DNA from: Osedax fenrisi
Lineage: Eukaryota > Annelida > Polychaeta > Sabellida > Siboglinidae
Reading direction: 5' to 3'
DNA length: 64,000 nucleotides
Assembly (NCBI GenBank): GCA_964019155.1
Contig: OZ025241.1
Span: forward strand, 11,543,629-11,607,628
Shown here: positions 49,674-63,935 of the stretch, one piece after another
Layout of the letters: every line of letters starts with the position of its first letter
How positions within the stretch are numbered: position 1 is the stretch's first letter
Program-made: the position numbers and the translations under genes
Notes under the pieces: model-generated
What the model saw: only the letters and a program-made list of their open reading frames with translations
Told to the model about the DNA's origin: nothing
Databases searched by the model: none

Positions 49674-50560
49674 CCTCTTAGTCAATACTTCCAAAACTGA
49701 ACTTCTTATTATCTCGAAAGTACCTGTCACTTTACCTACTCTGTCAATTGACGGTATAATAATTAAGCCTTCTGAATCTGTGCGCAATCTTGGTGATTTA
49801 ATTGATAATATTCTATCATACGATGCTCATATCAATGCAATATCTAAATCCGCTAATCTCTATTTAAGAACAATTCGTCACATTAAAAACTATTTTATCG
49901 CTCAACATCACTAAGCGCCTACTCAATGCCCTAGTATTATCTCGAATAGACTATTGCTGTTCTCTATTCTACGTAATTAATAACTCTGAAGTTATTAAAG
50001 TTGACCGAATTATTCGATCATCCGTAAGATTAATTCATAGGCTTAAGCGACGCGATCATACTTTAACTGACACCCACCAATGCACTATGAAATGGCTATC
50101 GTTTAGAAAACGGTGCCAATTTAGGCTGCACTGCTTAACACGTAAAACACTATTCCTAGGCAGACCTGCATACTTACGTGGATTGCTCACTCGTCGCAAG
50201 ATCCTCCCACATCTGCGCTCGTCTGATGCCACACTACATGACTTATCTGTTACTCGTAACATGATGCGTTCTCGCTCCTTTACAAGTATGGCTTCTACTA
50301 CATGGAATCTGTTGCCTTACCGCCTACGAAGATTGAAGTCGCCTCACGTATTTGCTAATGGCCTCAAACTATTTAAATTTAAACTTAAAGTAACCCTTTC
50401 CTTGATGTTGATCTGGTTCCATCTCTATTTTTATATATTATATTGCTACCTTATGTAATGTTATTGTTTCATTTTGTTTGATCGTTCCCAACACCAGTGG
50501 GAGTAATATTTTTTTGTTACCATATTTGGTGTATAAATAAACCATCCTATACTATCCTAT

Positions 50561-50626
<66 letters not shown>

Positions 50627-51131
50627 AATATGTAATACATATTATATATAAATATATAAATGCATACATAATTGTACTAGTGGTTGACCAAACATACATA
50701 CCACTTGTTATCGACCAATAATACTTGAAAGTGGTTAGAAGAAACCACTTTCCACAAGTGGTTGACCAAAAATACACCCTTAATGATTTTCGCAGGAAAA
50801 CAAGGAATGAAATGATATAGATGAATTTAAACAAATTACCACTACATGTTTAGCTATATATAAGTAATACATATTATATATACATACATATATACATGCA
50901 TACATAATTGTACTAGTGGTTGACCAAACATACATACCACTTGTGGTCGACCAATAACACTTGAAAGTGGTTAGAAGAAACCACTTTCCACAAGTGGTTG
51001 ACCAAAACACACCCTTAATGATGTTTGTAGGAAAACAAGGAATGTAACGATATAGATGAATATATTACAATGACCACTACAATGTTAGCTATATATAATA
51101 ATAATATTAATATATATATATATATATAATA

Positions 51132-51171
<40 letters not shown>

Positions 51172-51622
51172 TATAAGTAATACATATTATATATAAATTT
51201 ATACATGCATATATACTTGTACTAGTGTTTGTCCAAACATACATACCACTTGTGGTCGACCAATAAAACTTGAAAGTGGTTAGCATAAACCACTTTCCAC
51301 AAGTGGTTGACCAAAAACACACCCTTAATGATTTTCGCAGGAAAACAAGGAATGAAAAGATATAGATGAATGTAAACAAATTACCACTACATTTTTAGCT
51401 ATATATAAGTAATACATATTATATATATATATACATATATACATGCATATATACTTGTACTAGTGGTTGACCAAACATACATACCACTTGTGGTCGACCA
51501 ATAATACTTGAAAGTGGTTAGCAGAAACCACTTTCCACAAGTGGTTGACCAAAAACACACCCTTAATGATTTTCGCAGGAAAACAAGGAATGTAAAGATA
51601 TCGATGAATGTTTACAATGTAA

Positions 51623-51666
<44 letters not shown>

Positions 51667-52515
51667 TATATTTATATATAATTAAAAAATATTTATAATA
51701 TTATATTAATAATATACTATTATTACATATTGATAAGTATTACATTATTTGGTTGTTTGCTTTTTATTAACATGTTCTGTTTATAATATATCCTATTTAA
51801 AATACACCATTAATATTTTAAACTATACAATATATAATGTATTAATATTACAGATTACAAAGTAAGAACAATTAAATATAATAAAGTAGGAATAGAATAT
51901 TTCCATGCCGTACCAAACAGTGTATTTAATTTATATTTTCGATTATTTTTATTTAATTTTTACGATAACTAAAAACTTTTTATTTTCTAGAATTTTTTAA
52001 ATTAATTTAATTTTTTGTTTACTTCTAAAATGTATATTATCGTTAGCAAATATTTATACTTTATACATTATACTATATATTTCACCTATATATATATATA
52101 TATGTAAACATATTAAATAACTTAAATTTCATATACATTAATAAATGTATTTACCATCACGTATACATTCATGTTGTCACATGACATTTCTATCAAAATA
52201 AAACAACATAAATAATTGACTAGATTTATACGAACATATATATGCATTGCATAGCAAAGTAATCTTTTAATACAATACATACTATTGATCAGTTATCAAT
52301 ATATGAATAGTATTCAATGAATACTAATATATCGGGGAAAGTATTTAATAATAATGAAGAATAATTAGCTAAGCTTTCAGTTTATTATTTTCAATATATA
52401 TTAACTAATACATACTATTCTTCCTATAACTATTTCTAAAGTGTCACTATAAATGTTTACAAATACAAATATATAATTATCATATACACGCTTGGTTATT
52501 TACCTAGTTTATTCA
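49674..52515. repeat. tandem array unit 2 (2842 bp)
   Basis: Begins CCTCTTAGTCAATACTTCC immediately after the junction ATTTACCTAGTTTATTCA. Nearly identical to units 1 and 3 through LINE, subrepeats and spacer; most difference is in (TA)n length. Contains the same open 123-codon LINE remnant at 50087-50458. Confidence 0.93.
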
Positions 52516-53402
52516 CCTCTTAGTCAATACTTCCAAAACTGAACTTCTTATTATCTCGAAAGTACCTGTCACTTTACCTACTCTGTCAATTGACGGTATA
52601 ATAATTAAGCCTTCTGAATCTGTGCGCAATCTTGGTGATTTAATTGATAATATTCTATCATACGATGCTCATATCAATGCAATATCTAAATCCGCTAATC
52701 TCTATTTAAGAACAATTCGTCACATTAAAAACTATTTTATCGCTCAACATCACTAAGCGCCTACTCAATGCCCTAGTATTATCTCGAATAGACTATTGCT
52801 GTTCTCTATTCTACGTAATTAATAACTCTGAAGTTATTAAAGTTGACCGAATTATTCGATCATCCGTAAGATTAATTCATAGGCTTAAGCGACGCGATCA
52901 TACTTTAACTGACACCCACCAATGCACTATGAAATGGCTATCGTTTAGAAAACGGTGCCAATTTAGGCTGCACTGCTTAACACGTAAAACACTATTCCTA
53001 GGCAGACCTGCATACTTACGTGGATTGCTCACTCGTCGCAAGATCCTCCCACATCTGCGCTCGTCTGATGCCACACTACATGACTTATCTGTTACTCGTA
53101 ACATGATGCGTTCTCGCTCCTTTACAAGTATGGCTTCTACTACATGGAATCTGTTGCCTTACCGCCTACGAAGATTGAAGTCGCCTCACGTATTTGCTAA
53201 TGGCCTCAAACTATTTAAATTTAAACTTAAAGTAACCCTTTCCTTGATGTTGATCTGGTTCCATCTCTATTTTTATATATTATATTGCTACCTTATGTAA
53301 TGTTATTGTTTCATTTTGTTTGATCGTTCCCAACACCAGTGGGAGTAATATTTTTTTGTTACCATATTTGGTGTATAAATAAACCATCCTATACTATCCT
53401 AT

Positions 53403-53466
<64 letters not shown>

Positions 53467-53975
53467 AATATGTAATACATATTATATATAAATATATAAA
53501 TGCATACATAATTGTACTAGTGGTTGACCAAACATACATACCACTTGTTATCGACCAATAATACTTGAAAGTGGTTAGAAGAAACCACTTTCCACAAGTG
53601 GTTGACCAAAAATACACCCTTAATGATTTTCGCAGGAAAACAAGGAATGAAATGATATAGATGAATTTAAACAAATTACCACTACATGTTTAGCTATATA
53701 TAAGTAATACATATTATATATACATACATATATACATGCATACATAATTGTACTAGTGGTTGACCAAACATACATACCACTTGTGGTCGACCAATAACAC
53801 TTGAAAGTGGTTAGAAGAAACCACTTTCCACAAGTGGTTGACCAAAACACACCCTTAATGATGTTTGTAGGAAAACAAGGAATGTAACGATATAGATGAA
53901 TATATTACAATGACCACTACAATGTTAGCTATATATAATAATAATATTAATATATATATATATATATATATAATA

Positions 53976-54013
<38 letters not shown>

Positions 54014-54464
54014 TATAAGTAATACATATTATATATAAATTTATACATGCATATATACTTGTACTAGTGTTTGTCCAAACATACATACCACTTGTGGTCG
54101 ACCAATAAAACTTGAAAGTGGTTAGCATAAACCACTTTCCACAAGTGGTTGACCAAAAACACACCCTTAATGATTTTCGCAGGAAAACAAGGAATGAAAA
54201 GATATAGATGAATGTAAACAAATTACCACTACATTTTTAGCTATATATAAGTAATACATATTATATATATATATACATATATACATGCATATATACTTGT
54301 ACTAGTGGTTGACCAAACATACATACCACTTGTGGTCGACCAATAATACTTGAAAGTGGTTAGCAGAAACCACTTTCCACAAGTGGTTGACCAAAAACAC
54401 ACCCTTAATGATTTTCGCAGGAAAACAAGGAATGTAAAGATATCGATGAATGTTTACAATGTAA

Positions 54465-54526
<62 letters not shown>

Positions 54527-55373
54527 TATATTTATATATAATTAAAAAATATTTATAATATTATATTAATAATATACTATTATTACATATTGATAAGTAT
54601 TACATTATTTGGTTGTTTGCTTTTTATTAACATGTTCTGTTTATAATATATCCTATTTAAAATACACCATTAATATTTTAAACTATACAATATATAATGT
54701 ATTAATATTACAGATTACAAAGTAAGAACAATTAAATATAATAAAGTAGGAATAGAATATTTCCATGCCGTACCAAACAGTGTATTTAATTTATATTTTC
54801 GATTATTTTTATTTAATTTTTACGATAACTAAAAACTTTTTATTTTCTAGAATTTTTTAAATTAATTTAATTTTTTGTTTACTTCTAAAACGTATATTAT
54901 CGTTAGCAAATATTTATACTTTATACATTATACTATATATTTCACCTATATATATATATATGTAAACATATTAAATAACTTAAATTTCATATACATTAAT
55001 AAATGTATTTACCATCACGTATACATTCATGTTGTCACATGACATTTCTATCAAAATAAAACAACATAAATAATTGACTAGATTTATACGAACATATATA
55101 TGCATTGCATAGCAAAGTAATCTTTTAATACAATACATACTATTGATCAGTTATCAATATATGAATAGTATTCAATGAATACTAATATATCGGGGAAAGT
55201 ATTTAATAATAATGAAGAATAATTAGCTAAGCTTTCAGTTTATTATTTTCAATATATATTAACTAATACATACTATTCTTCCTATAACTATTTCTAAAGT
55301 GTCACTATAAATGTTTACAAATACAAATATATAATTATCATATACACGCTTGGTTATTTACCTAGTTTATTCA
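52516..55373. repeat. tandem array unit 3 (2858 bp)
   Basis: Same layout and near-identical sequence to unit 2, including the same LINE frameshift AACTATTTTATCGC and the remnant at 52929-53300. The longer (TA)n tracts explain its extra length. Confidence 0.93.
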
Positions 55374-56259
55374 CCTCTTAGTCAATACTTCCAAAACTGA
55401 ACTTCTTATTATCTCGAAAGTACCTGTCACTTTACCTACTCTGTCAATTGACGGTATAATAATTAAGCCTTCTGAATCTGTGCGCAATCTTGGTGATTTA
55501 ATTGATAATATTCTATCATACGGTGCTCATATCAATGCAATATATAAATCCGCTAATCTCTATTTGAGACAAATTCGTCACATTAAAAACTATTGTTCGC
55601 TCAACATCACTAAGCGCCTACTCAACGCCCTAGTATTATCTCGAATAGACTATTGCTGTTCTCTATTCTACGGAATTAATAACTCTGAAGTTATTAAAGT
55701 TGACGAACATTATTCGCTCATCCGTAAGATTAATTCATAATCTTAAGCGACACTATCATACTTTAACTGACATCCACCAATGCAATATGAAATGGCTATC
55801 GTTTAGAAAACGATGCCAATTTAGGCTTCTCTGCTTAACACATAAAACACTATTCCTATGCATACCTGCATACTTACGTGGATTGCTCACTCGTCGCAAC
55901 ATCCTCCCACATCTGCGCTCGTCTGATGCCACACTACATGACTTACCTGTTACTCGTAACGTTATTCGTTCTCGCTCCTTTACAAGTATAGCTTCTACTA
56001 CATGGAATCTGTTGCCTTACCGCCTACGAAGATTGAAGTCGCCTCACGTATTTGCTAATGGTCTCAAACTATTTAAATTTAACTTAAAGTAACCCTTTCC
56101 TTGATGTTGATCTGGTTCCATCTCTATTTTTATATATTATATTGCTACCTTATGTAATGTTATTGTTTCATTTTGTTTGATCGTTCCCAACACCAGTGGG
56201 AGTAATATTTTTTTGTTACCATATTTGGTGTATAAATAAACCATCCTATACTATCCTAT

Positions 56260-56315
<56 letters not shown>

Positions 56316-56822
56316 AATATGTAATACATATTATATATAAATATATAAATGCATACATAATTGTACTAGTGGTTGACCAAACATACATACCACTTGTTAT
56401 CGACCAATAATACTTGAAAGTGGTTAGAAGAAACCACTTTCCACAAGTGGTTGACCAAAAATACACCCTTAATGATTTTCGCAGGAAAACAAGGAATGAA
56501 ATGATATAGATGAATTTAAACAAATTACCACTACATGTTTAGCTATATATAAGTAATACATATTATATATATATACATATATACATGCATACATACTTGT
56601 ACTAGTGGTTGACCAAACATACATACCACTTGTGGTCGACGAATAACACTTGAAAGTGGTTAGAAGAAACCACTTTCCACAAGTGGTTGACCAAAACACA
56701 CCCTTAATGATGTTTGTAGGAAAACAAGGAATGTAACGATATAGATGAATATATTACAATGACCACTACAATGTTAGCTATATATAATAATAATATTAAT
56801 ATATATATATATATATATAATA

Positions 56823-56862
<40 letters not shown>

Positions 56863-57313
56863 TATAAGTAATACATATTATATATAAATTTATACATGCA
56901 TATATACTTGTACTAGTGTTTGTCCAAACATACATACCACTTGTGGTCGACCAATAAAACTTGAAAGTGGTTAGCATAAACCACTTTCCACAAGTGGTTG
57001 ACCAAAAACACACCCTTAATGATTTTCGCAGGAAAACAAGGAATGAAAAGATATAGATGAATGTAAACAAATTACCACTACATTTTTAGCTATATATAAG
57101 TAATACATATTATATATATATATACATATATACATGCATATATACTTGTACTAGTGGTTGACCAAACATACATACCACTTGTGGTCGACCAATAATACTT
57201 GAAAGTGGTTAGCAGAAACCACTTTCCACAAGTGGTTGACCAAAAACACACCCTTAATGATTTTCGCAGGAAAACAAGGAATGTAAATATATCGATGAAT
57301 GTTTACAATGTAA

Positions 57314-57393
<80 letters not shown>

Positions 57394-58230
57394 TATATTT
57401 ATATATAATTAAAAAATATTTATAATATTATATTAATAATATACTATTATTACATATTGATAAGTATTACATTATTTGGTTGTTTGCTTTTTATTAACAT
57501 GTTCTGTTTATAATATATCCTATTTAAAATACACCATTAATATTTTAAACTATACAATATATAATGTATTAATATTACAGATTACAAAGTAAGAACAATT
57601 AAATATAATAAAGTAGGAATAGAATATTTCCATGCCGTACCAAACAGTGTATTTAATTTATATTTTCGATTATTTTTATTTAATTTTTACGATAACTAAA
57701 AACTTTTTATTTTCTAGAATTTTTTAAATTAATTTAATTTGTTGTTTACTTCTAAAACGTATATTATCGTTAGCAAATATTTATACTTTATACATTATAC
57801 TATATATTTCACCTATATATATATATATGTAAACATATTAAATAACTTAAATTTCATATACATTAATAAATGTATTTACCATCACGTATACATTCATGCT
57901 GTCACATGATATTTCTATTAAAATAAAACAACATCAATAATTGACTAGATTTATACAAACATATATATGCATTGCATACCAAAGTAGTCTTTTAATACAA
58001 TAAATACTATTGATCAGTTATCAATACATTAATAGTATTCAATGAATACTAATATATCGTGGGAAAGTATTTAATAATAATGAAGAATAATTAGCTAAGC
58101 TTTCAGTGTATTATTTTCAATATATATTATCTAATACATACTATTCTTCCTATAACTATTTATAAAGTGTCACTATACATTTTTACAAATACAAATATAT
58201 AATTATCATATTCACGCTTGCTTATTTACC
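55374..58230. repeat. tandem array unit 4 (2857 bp, diverged)
   Basis: Same layout, but with clustered differences in the LINE part (for example AACTATTGTTCGC instead of the longer form, so 55480-55740 is open) and in the last 350 bp of the spacer. At its right edge ATTTACC continues into unique flank instead of the junction filler. It is the outlier of the four. Confidence 0.92.
55376..56265 (+). pseudogene. LINE 3' fragment in unit 4 (two open stretches)
   Basis: The stretches 55480-55740 (NLGDLIDNILSYGAH, LRQIRHIKNYCSLN, LLNALVLSRIDYCCSLFY) and 55700-56092 (IIRSSVRLIHNLKRH, KWLSFRKRCQFRLLCL) give the RT thumb and C-terminal region of a CR1/L2-like ORF2. One frameshift separates them. Less damaged than the equivalents in units 1-3, where an extra insertion breaks the first stretch. 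Confidence 0.8.
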
Positions 58231-58689
58231 TATATATAGTACCCTACTACTATATAAGTATAATAGTGTGGTAATATTTCCCTATATATACCCTATAGGG
58301 TATATATATACCCCTATAGTGGTATTTATATACTAGTAAACTAGTATATAGTAAGGTAATAATATACTTGTAGACATTAACATAATCCAGTGGTATTGAA
58401 CATTACTTTTACGCTACCAATCCTATAGTCTAGTTATATATTTAATAGCACACAAGTTCTTAATAATTATATTTATAAATGTCATAATATATACATTATA
58501 ATAAAATAGATAGCTATTCAAAGTATACTTATAATGCTAATACTACTATATTCTAACTTTAGTATATGGTTATTACAATTATAAATGTATATAGATATAT
58601 ACATGTAATAACATATCTTACAATAATACATCTAAAACATATATTCTATATATATATATATACGATTCATTGCTATTATAGTAGTATAC

Positions 58690-58742
<53 letters not shown>

Positions 58743-59078
58743 ATATAATATAAACATTACTAACATTATAGCTGTTATTATAGTACTGATATATATCAAA
58801 AGTAAAGCCATGTATTCTCATGCATGCATCTCACGTGTATAAATACTTCAATGTTATCTAAACGAAGCTATAATTACATTAACTACATGTGGAATATGTT
58901 TATTTAGTAATAACGTAAATATTATATTGTGAATTTAGTTATTTTGAACATTTTATTATGAAAATATTTTATTTTTAAATTTGTTCAAATATATTATTAT
59001 AATAAAATGTAAAATTTAAAATTTAACATATGTTTAAACTATCATGAATAGTAATTATTAAATACTTATATCTGTAGA

Positions 59079-59090
<12 letters not shown>
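57500..59090. repeat. duplicated AT-rich block, left copy
   Basis: Matches 62400-63880 with moderate divergence along its length. Shared words include TTTCCATGCCGTA, TCTCACGTGTATAAATAC and AATGTTATCTAAACGAAG. It covers the end of array unit 4 and 860 bp beyond it. No reading frame is conserved. Confidence 0.85.
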
Positions 59091-59120
<30 letters not shown>

Positions 59121-59290
59121 GGGGCAGCGGGGTTTTAATAGATGATTTACTTTTTTGAATATGTATTCGCGCGATACCAATAATCGTTAAACAGTGTCAT
59201 TTTTTAGTCGATTTACGTAATCGAAAAATTTAAATTCGACGTAAATTTTTAATAACAAACTTTATCGTCGATAATTTTATCGTAAATAAT

Positions 59291-59910
59291 TTCGTAAAAA
59301 TGAGTTTCTTTAATTTCGAATACATTACGTAGATTTACGAAATAGTACTTCCGGTTTGTATAAAAAAATAAAAACAAGGGCATCGGAATTTATTTACCCG
59401 TATTATTGAGAAAAAGTTCAATAATGAGTAAAATGGAGTTAATATTAATTATTTCCTATCTACGCCATGTAAACATAAATTATTAAACATAAGTGATACG
59501 ATTAGGTGATGTGGAAAATCAAAATCTATAATAATTATTCGATTTCAATAATTTTAACTTTATTAAATAGATAATTAAAATAGAATAAAATTTGATCGTA
59601 TATAATTTCATAAAAATGAGTTTCTTTAATTTAGAATACATTACGTAGATTTACGAAATCGTACTTCCGGATTGAATATCGAAATAAAAACAAGTGCATC
59701 GGAATTTATTTACATGTATTATTTAGAAAAAGTTCAATAATATGTAAAATCGAGTTAATATTAATTATTTCCTATCTACGCAATGTACAAATAAATTATT
59801 AAACATATGTGATACAAAAAATGGTGATGTTAAAAATAAAAATCTACAATAATTATTCGATTTCAATAATTTTAACTTTATTAAATAGATAATTAAAATA
59901 GGATATAATT
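59291..59910. repeat. 316-bp tandem duplication inside the Helitron-like element
   Basis: TTCGTAAAAATGAGTTTCTT at 59291 recurs as TTCATAAAAATGAGTTTCTT at 59607, and similarity continues through CATCGGAATTTATTTAC and TTTCCTATCTACGC. Confidence 0.85.
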
Positions 59911-60302
59911 TTATATATTGGGACTTCTTATGTTTAATATTCTTCTAGCTACGGCAGAAAAAGTGAAAAATACATGATTTTAGAGTAGTCTATTTAACCG
60001 ACTTCCGGTCATATTTTCGTATAAATTATGTATTCATCAGATTAGGAGTACGAAAATACATATAATAAAATGAGAAAAATCATGAAAATATCAATAATAT
60101 GGTTTCCATCTCTGTTTTAATATTTCGCCAAATGTCATCATTATATGGTCAAGAAATAAAATATAGATTTATAAAAAAATATTTTTTCTAAAATCTATTA
60201 TATAATTATATATGCAATACATACCGAGTGAAACTTTAAAAGTATAGTGATATGTGTGTTTGTGTGTGGTTATTGATATTTGGAGTATTAGTTATTTTCA
60301 CA

Positions 60303-60760
60303 GTTGTGGTTAGGTTGGGTTAAGTTTTAATTTGTGTAGGTTTTTTTAGCTGCATTACTTCCCGAGGGAGCCTATAAAAGTATATTTTCACTGTTGTGGT
60401 TAGGTTGGGTTAAGTTTTAATTTGTGGAGGTTTTTTTTAGCTGCATTACTTCTCGAGTGAGCCTATAAAAGTATATTGTCACGGTTGTGGTTAGGTTGGG
60501 TTAAGTTTTAATTTGTGGAGGTTTTTTTAGCTGCATTACTTCCCGAGTGAGCCTATAAAATGATATGTGCACAGTTGTGGTTAGGTTGGGTTAAGTTTTA
60601 ATTTTTGTAGGTTTTTTTTAGCTGCATTACTTCCCGAGTGAGCCTATAAAAGCATTTTTATTTATATAGTTATATTCACAGTTGTGGTTAGATTGGATTA
60701 AGTTTTAATATTGGTGGTTTTTTTAGCTGCATCACTTCCCGAGTATATTACATCACCTCC
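60303..60760. repeat. 90-bp tandem repeat, five copies
   Basis: GTTGTGGTTAGGTTGGGTTA starts near 60303, 60393, 60484, 60574 and 60681. Each unit carries AGCTGCATTACTTCCCGAG and GAGCCTATAAAA. The last copy is the most diverged. Confidence 0.9.
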
Positions 60761-60904
60761 CGAGTACATTACATCACCGAGTGAACGTTACGCGCGAACA
60801 CGGGCGAAGCCGGGCCCCAGCCACCTAGTATATATATATTAGATGAAGTTAACATTTATGAACATTTTAGATGAAGGTGTAATTAAAAGATTATCAATTA
60901 TAAT

Positions 60905-62260
60905 ATCAGGAGAAACAAAATTGGAAAGAGAAATATTTAAGAGCATAGTTTTACTACTATTTATAATTAAATTATTATTTAAGGCCATTAAGAATATTAT
61001 TTGGACATACCATTAATTTATCGTGATGACATAATTCAGCGTAAATTTGAATATCATCCGCATATATATGATATTTCACATTTGGTGTTTGTTCTATTAT
61101 ATATTTCAAAGGAGAAATATAAATAGTAAAAAGTAGAGGACCTAATGACATTAGGCTAATATGGATCCCTGTGGAACCCCGTATAATGAAATATTCTCAC
61201 ATGAAATACAATCATGAATCTTAACAGAATAGGTTCTATCTTTGATAAGTTGAATTAATATTTTTAAAGCTTCTCCACTAATGCCAATTTATGATAGCCT
61301 ATTGATAAGTATATCATGAGAGATACTATCAGAAGCAGATAAAAGGTCAAGTTATAATAATTGAATACGGCTATGTTTATCTAAAGTGAAATAAATATCA
61401 TTCATGGTAGAGAGTAAAGCAGTTTCAGTATTATGACCCTTCTTGTATGCACTTTGATATACATAAACAAGATTATTGTCATTAATATAATTAATGAGTT
61501 GCTTAGATATATTTTTTTCAAACATTTTACCTATAATAGGAAGCATGGATATAGGTCTAAAATTACCAAAATCATTAGAATCTAAACATGGTTTTTTTAT
61601 GATGGGACATATCAAAGATGATTTTAAGAATTTCGGAATTTCACAGTTATTTAATAAATCAATTATAATTTTAGAGAAAATAGGAGTAATAGTATTAGCT
61701 ACTTTTTTAAGAACAGAAAGGGGGATAGGATCGAGAAAGGACAATGAAGTAGATGTAATTATATAATTATATATATATCAACAATTGAAGGAGGGAGAAA
61801 TGTATTAAATGAAGTAGAGACTATAGGAACTGATATTGAAGGAGTACTAATATTCTGATTTAAAACAATATTATTTATTTTATTACAAATATTAATAACT
61901 TTAGAATCAATATGATCAATAAATAAAGAACATAACTTTTCATTAGAAAAAGGAGGATAATTTAAATGTGATTCATTGCCTAGGAGTTTTCTAGAAATAG
62001 AGTAACATTTCTTCGAATTATTACAATAAGAGAATATATTATTTTTATAATAATTTCTTTCATCTAATTAAAATTTAATTTATATGCATTTCTTGCTATA
62101 ACTAATTATTTATAATTAGTGATAGAAGGATTTTTAAAATAAATTCTTTCAAATTTTCTAGTTGACCATTTTGCTTCTGATGTAGAACTATTAAACCATG
62201 GTTTATTACCACTCAAACTTTAAAAAATGTATCATAGTTGGAGAAAAGATGTCAAGGTTT
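60905..62260 (-). pseudogene. non-LTR reverse transcriptase fragment (CR1/L2-like)
   Basis: On the minus strand: NPWFNSSTSEAKWSTRKFE near 62200-62145, then FLDPIPLSVLKKVANT, SSLICPIIKKPCLDSNDFG and FRPISMLPIIGKMFEKN in the open stretch 61744-61352, then GVPQGSI near 61160 and HIYADDIQIYAE near 61060. Several stops and shifts interrupt it. The endonuclease and the 3' end are missing. The left side is cut by the Helitron-like element. Confidence 0.8.
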
Positions 62261-62399
62261 AATTTTAAACACGTATTTAATTAATTAATATTTGGTATTA
62301 TATTCTCAAAATTTGTTTTAATATTATCTGAAAATAATTCAAAATCATTAGATACAAGTATATATGAGAGTGTATGATATATACACTATATATAAAGTA

Positions 62400-63875
62400 T
62401 TTCTGTTTATAATATATCCTATTTAAAATACAATATTGACATATTAAACTATACAATATATAATATATTACTATGATTACAAAGTCAAGAATAATTAAAT
62501 GTTTTAAAGTTGCAATATAATATTTCCATGCCGTAATTTACCAAACTATGTATTTCATTTTTATTTTCGATTATTTTTATTTAATTTTTACGATAACTGA
62601 AAACGATTTAATTTCTATAATTTTTATTTCATATTATTCTTTGTTTATTTCTATAAGGTATGTTATCGTATGCACATATTTATACTATAGACTATATATT
62701 TCACCTATATATTAAAAAATATTAAATAAAACTCAAATATCATATACACTAACAACATTAGTTAGCATCACGTATATATTTATATAGTCACATGACATTT
62801 CTATCAAAATAAAACAACATCAATAATTTACTAGATTTAAACAAACATATATAAGCATTGCAAGGTGAAAGTACAATAAATAATATCGATCAGTTATCAA
62901 TAAATGAATACTAATACTTTGGTGGAAATTATTTAATAATAATAAAGAATAATTAGCTAAGAATGTAGTTTATTATTTTCAATATATATATATTGTATAT
63001 AATATATGTATATAATACATACTATTGTTCCTATAAATAACTATTTCAAAAGTGTCAATATAAAGTTTTACCAATTCAAATATATAATTATCATATTCAC
63101 GCTTGGTTATTTACCTATATATATAGTACCCTACTACTAAACAAGTATACTAGTGTTTGTATTACCCTACTTGTATATAGTAGGGTAATATACTTAATGA
63201 CATTAACATATTCCGTCGGTATTAAACATTACTTTTACGCTACAAATCCTATAGGCTAGTTATATATTTAATAGCACACACGATCTTAATAATTATATTT
63301 ATAAATGTCATCACTTATACACTAGAATAATATAGATAGCTATAACTATATTAGTGTAACTTTAGTTTATGGTTATTACAATTATAAATTTATATTTATA
63401 TATATATATAAACCAGTCGAGAAAAATATACTTTAAGGTGATACGTATTACATTATTATTAGTTGATTCCATATTGTAATCAATTTTATATATATATATA
63501 TATATATATCTATATATCTATATATATACTATAAACATTACTAACAGTATAGATGTTATTATAGTACTGATATATATCAAAAGTAAATCCACGTATTCTC
63601 ATGCATGCTTCTCACGTGTATAAATACTTCAATGTTATCTAAACGAAGACATAATTACATTAACTACATGTATGTTGTTTTTATTTAGTAATAACGTAAA
63701 TATTATATGGTGAATTTAGTTATTTTGAACGTTTTATTATGAAAATATTTTATTTTTAAATTTGTTTAAATATATTATTATAATAACATTTAAAATTTAA
63801 AATAGTAACATATTGCCCTAGATGTTTAAATTATCATGAATAGTAGTTATTAAATACTTATATCTGTAGATATAA

Positions 63876-63880
<5 letters not shown>
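62400..63880. repeat. duplicated AT-rich block, right copy
   Basis: Second copy of 57500-59090, same orientation, about 4.9 kb to the right. It starts at TTCTGTTTATAATATATCC and ends near CTGTAGATATAAATATATA. It lacks the LINE and subrepeat part of the array unit, so it shows the spacer as it was before joining the array, or a separate duplication. Confidence 0.85.

Positions 63881-63935
<55 letters not shown>

Larger units (their letters stand above)
59117..60828 (+). mobile_element. Helitron-like nonautonomous element (putative)
   Basis: The right end reads GCGAACACGGGCGAAGCCGG then CCCCAGCCACCTAG followed by T, resembling the GC-rich 3' end with terminal CTAG of Helitrons. The interior has two tandem blocks: a 316-bp unit repeated from 59291 and a 90-bp unit repeated five times from 60303. 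No Rep/helicase frame. The 5' end is uncertain; the sequence change after the (TA)n at 59117 is taken as the limit. Confidence 0.5.
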
